A DNA stretch of 6,836 nucleotides. It comes from Gammaproteobacteria bacterium (GTDB lineage: Bacteria > Pseudomonadota > Gammaproteobacteria > SURF-13). The notes under the pieces are model-generated. The model was not told the DNA's origin. It did no database searches and saw only the letters and a list, made by a program, of their open reading frames with translations. Numbering within the stretch: the stretch's first letter is position 1; each line of letters opens with the position of its first letter. The stretch spans positions 1 to 6,836 of the forward strand of contig JAMCTV010000026.1 in assembly GCA_023381235.1 (NCBI GenBank), written 5' to 3'. Made by a program: the position numbers and the translations under genes. Shown piece after piece: positions 5,966 through 6,836 of this stretch.

Positions 5966-6433
5966 ATGTCCGTTAACCAGGCCCGCCGCTCGCTGCTCAA
6001 AGGCGTATTAAGCGCCACCGCCGCGGCATTGTTTGCCGCGCTGCCGCGCTTTGCATTCAGCGCCTGGCCGGAGCAGGCGTTTCGCACCAAAAACATACCG
6101 GACACCCTGCAAGCCCTGTTCGGCACGGCAAGCGTCATCACCGATACCAAAGGCATTACACTCAGCGTCACCGATCTGGCGGAAAACGGCGCGGTAGTGC
6201 CGGTCACGGTGAGCAGCACGCTGCCGGGCGTGGACAACATCACCCTCCTGGTGGACAAGAATCCCAACACGCTGGTGGCGCAGTTCATGTTGGCGCCCGG
6301 CGTCAAGCCGTTCATCAAGACCAATATCAAGATGGCGGAGACCTCGCGCGTGATCGCGCTGGTCAGATCGGAAGGAAAACTGTACAGCACCAACAAGAAG
6401 GTCAGGGTTACGCTCAGCGGTTGCAGCAACTAG
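5966..6433 (+). CDS. soxY: Sulfur-carrier subunit SoxY with variant C-terminal arm
   Basis: SoxY is the periplasmic subunit that carries sulfur intermediates on a C-terminal cysteine as thiosulfate is oxidised by SoxAX, SoxB and SoxCD. The 155-residue product starts with a Tat-type signal (twin Arg at 7-8 in ARRSLLKG, then a hydrophobic stretch, likely cleavage near residue 33), suiting export after folding with SoxZ, which has no signal of its own. The body shows ITLSVTDLAENGAVVPVTV (64-82), DNITLLVDKNPNTLVAQF (90-107) and KVRVTLSGCSN at the end. The swinging arm is normally GGCGG; here it is SGCSN, with Cys153 kept but the flanking glycines largely replaced. The start is supported by the signal peptide rather than by a Shine-Dalgarno, which I cannot see. 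soxZ follows after 19 nt. Confidence 0.93.
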   Translation: MSVNQARRSLLKGVLSATAAALFAALPRFAFSAWPEQAFRTKNIPDTLQALFGTASVITDTKGITLSVTDLAENGAVVPVTVSSTLPGVDNITLLVDKNPNTLVAQFMLAPGVKPFIKTNIKMAETSRVIALVRSEGKLYSTNKKVRVTLSGCSN

Positions 6434-6452
6434 CGCCACAAACATCCGTCAC

Positions 6453-6773
6453 ATGGAAAACACCATCAAAATCCGCGCCACGCTGGAAAACGGCGTCACT
6501 ACCGTGAAGCTGCAAATCCTGCATCCCATGGACACCGGTTTGTTCAAGGATCCGAAAACCGGCAATGTGATCCCGGCCTATTTCATCAAGGAATTAAGGT
6601 GCGAGCACAACGGCAAGGTGGTGCTGGAGGCCGTGTGGGGCATCGCCATTTCCAAGAACCCTTACCTATCATTCTCCTTTGAAGGCGGCGCGGCGGGCGA
6701 TACGGTGAAGGTTTCCTGGACCGACAACAAAGAACAGAGCGGCAGTGGCAAAGCGCAAATCAGCGCCGCCTGA
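6453..6773 (+). CDS. soxZ: SoxZ, partner of SoxY in the sulfur carrier complex
   Basis: SoxZ pairs with SoxY to form the SoxYZ heterodimer that presents the sulfur-loaded arm to the other Sox enzymes in the periplasm. The 106-residue length is normal and there is no signal peptide, in line with co-export on the Tat signal of SoxY. Conserved stretches are LQILHPMDTGLFKDPKTG (20-37), IPAYFIKELRCEHNGK (40-55), VWGIAISKNPYLSFSF (61-76) and GDTVKVSWTDNK (82-93). The ATG at 6453 gives the standard N-terminus (MENTIKIRA); no good Shine-Dalgarno is visible, so coupling to soxY 19 nt upstream is likely. A soxA or soxB gene often follows, but the window ends 63 nt later. Confidence 0.95.
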   Translation: MENTIKIRATLENGVTTVKLQILHPMDTGLFKDPKTGNVIPAYFIKELRCEHNGKVVLEAVWGIAISKNPYLSFSFEGGAAGDTVKVSWTDNKEQSGSGKAQISAA

Positions 6774-6789
6774 CCCAGCCCAATCTGGG
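6774..6789. other. Small hairpin directly after soxZ
   Basis: CCCAG (6774-6778) and CTGGG (6785-6789) can pair across a 6-nt loop immediately after the soxZ stop. The stem is short and is followed by GC-rich sequence without a T-run, so it does not look like a rho-independent terminator. It could stabilise the soxYZ mRNA or be chance. Confidence 0.25.
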
Positions 6790-6811
6790 CGCGCCACGCC
6801 GCAAACAACAA

Positions 6812-6836
6812 CACCATGCGCTTACCATGGGTTACG
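6812..6836. repeat. 25-bp copy of protease-gene sequence at right edge (probable chimeric end)
   Basis: The final 25 bases equal 5546-5570 exactly, in the same orientation; base 6811 (a) differs from 5545 (c). A chance 25-base match ending at the very last base is very unlikely. It contains an ATG at 6816 that could be read as the start of a gene after soxZ, but because the sequence is copied from the protease gene this start should not be annotated. Confidence 0.8.

Noticed and set aside
6816..6836. Start of a soxA-like gene (ATG at 6816) after soxZ
   Set aside because: The bases are an exact copy of protease sequence at 5550-5570, there is no Shine-Dalgarno, and only seven codons are present.
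1..6836. CRISPR array, tRNA or rRNA gene, insertion sequence or attachment site
   Set aside because: I found no regularly spaced repeats, cloverleaf-like sequence, transposase or integrase. The two direct repeats present are explained by the window ends.

Overview
The window is GC-rich bacterial DNA with tightly packed genes. It looks like a sulfur-oxidising gammaproteobacterium. The support is a folK-folB block divergent from plsY (the folB/plsY divergence is familiar from Enterobacteria and many other gammaproteobacteria), a PTR1/FolM-type pteridine reductase beside folK, a BepA-type M48 protease with TPRs (outer-membrane quality control), and soxY-soxZ of thiosulfate oxidation. A finer taxonomic call (Chromatiales or a related lineage) is only inference.

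Layout, left to right. Bases 1-127 are an exact copy of 1039-1165 (part of folK) and are probably an assembly or chimera artefact. They replace the true 5' end of a pteridine reductase gene (128-856, +). Next come folK (846-1364, -) and folB (1366-1722, -), which form one operon read leftwards. A 117-bp divergent promoter region follows, then plsY (1840-2505, +), coupled by an ATGA overlap to a PsiE-family membrane protein (2502-2942, +). A large multi-spanning GT-C-like membrane protein (2953-4311, -) converges on it. A 130-bp divergent region carries two related palindromes and separates it from the BepA-like protease (4442-5878, +). After an 87-bp gap with a plausible extended -10 promoter come soxY (5966-6433, +) and soxZ (6453-6773, +). 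The last 25 bases repeat part of the protease gene, so the right end is also suspect.

Functionally, FolB and FolK make consecutive steps of tetrahydrofolate synthesis, and the pteridine reductase acts on related pterins. PlsY makes lysophosphatidate in the inner membrane. The BepA-like protein acts in the periplasm. SoxY-SoxZ form the carrier of the periplasmic Sox system, whose other genes are not in the window.

No convincing undescribed system is visible. The points most worth a second look are the two end duplications, a pteridine reductase whose YxxxK lysine is replaced by Gln, a SoxY whose C-terminal GGCGG arm reads SGCSN, and the paired palindromes between the GT-C and protease genes. 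No tRNA, rRNA, CRISPR array, insertion sequence or convincing terminator was seen, and no gap between genes exceeds about 130 bases.
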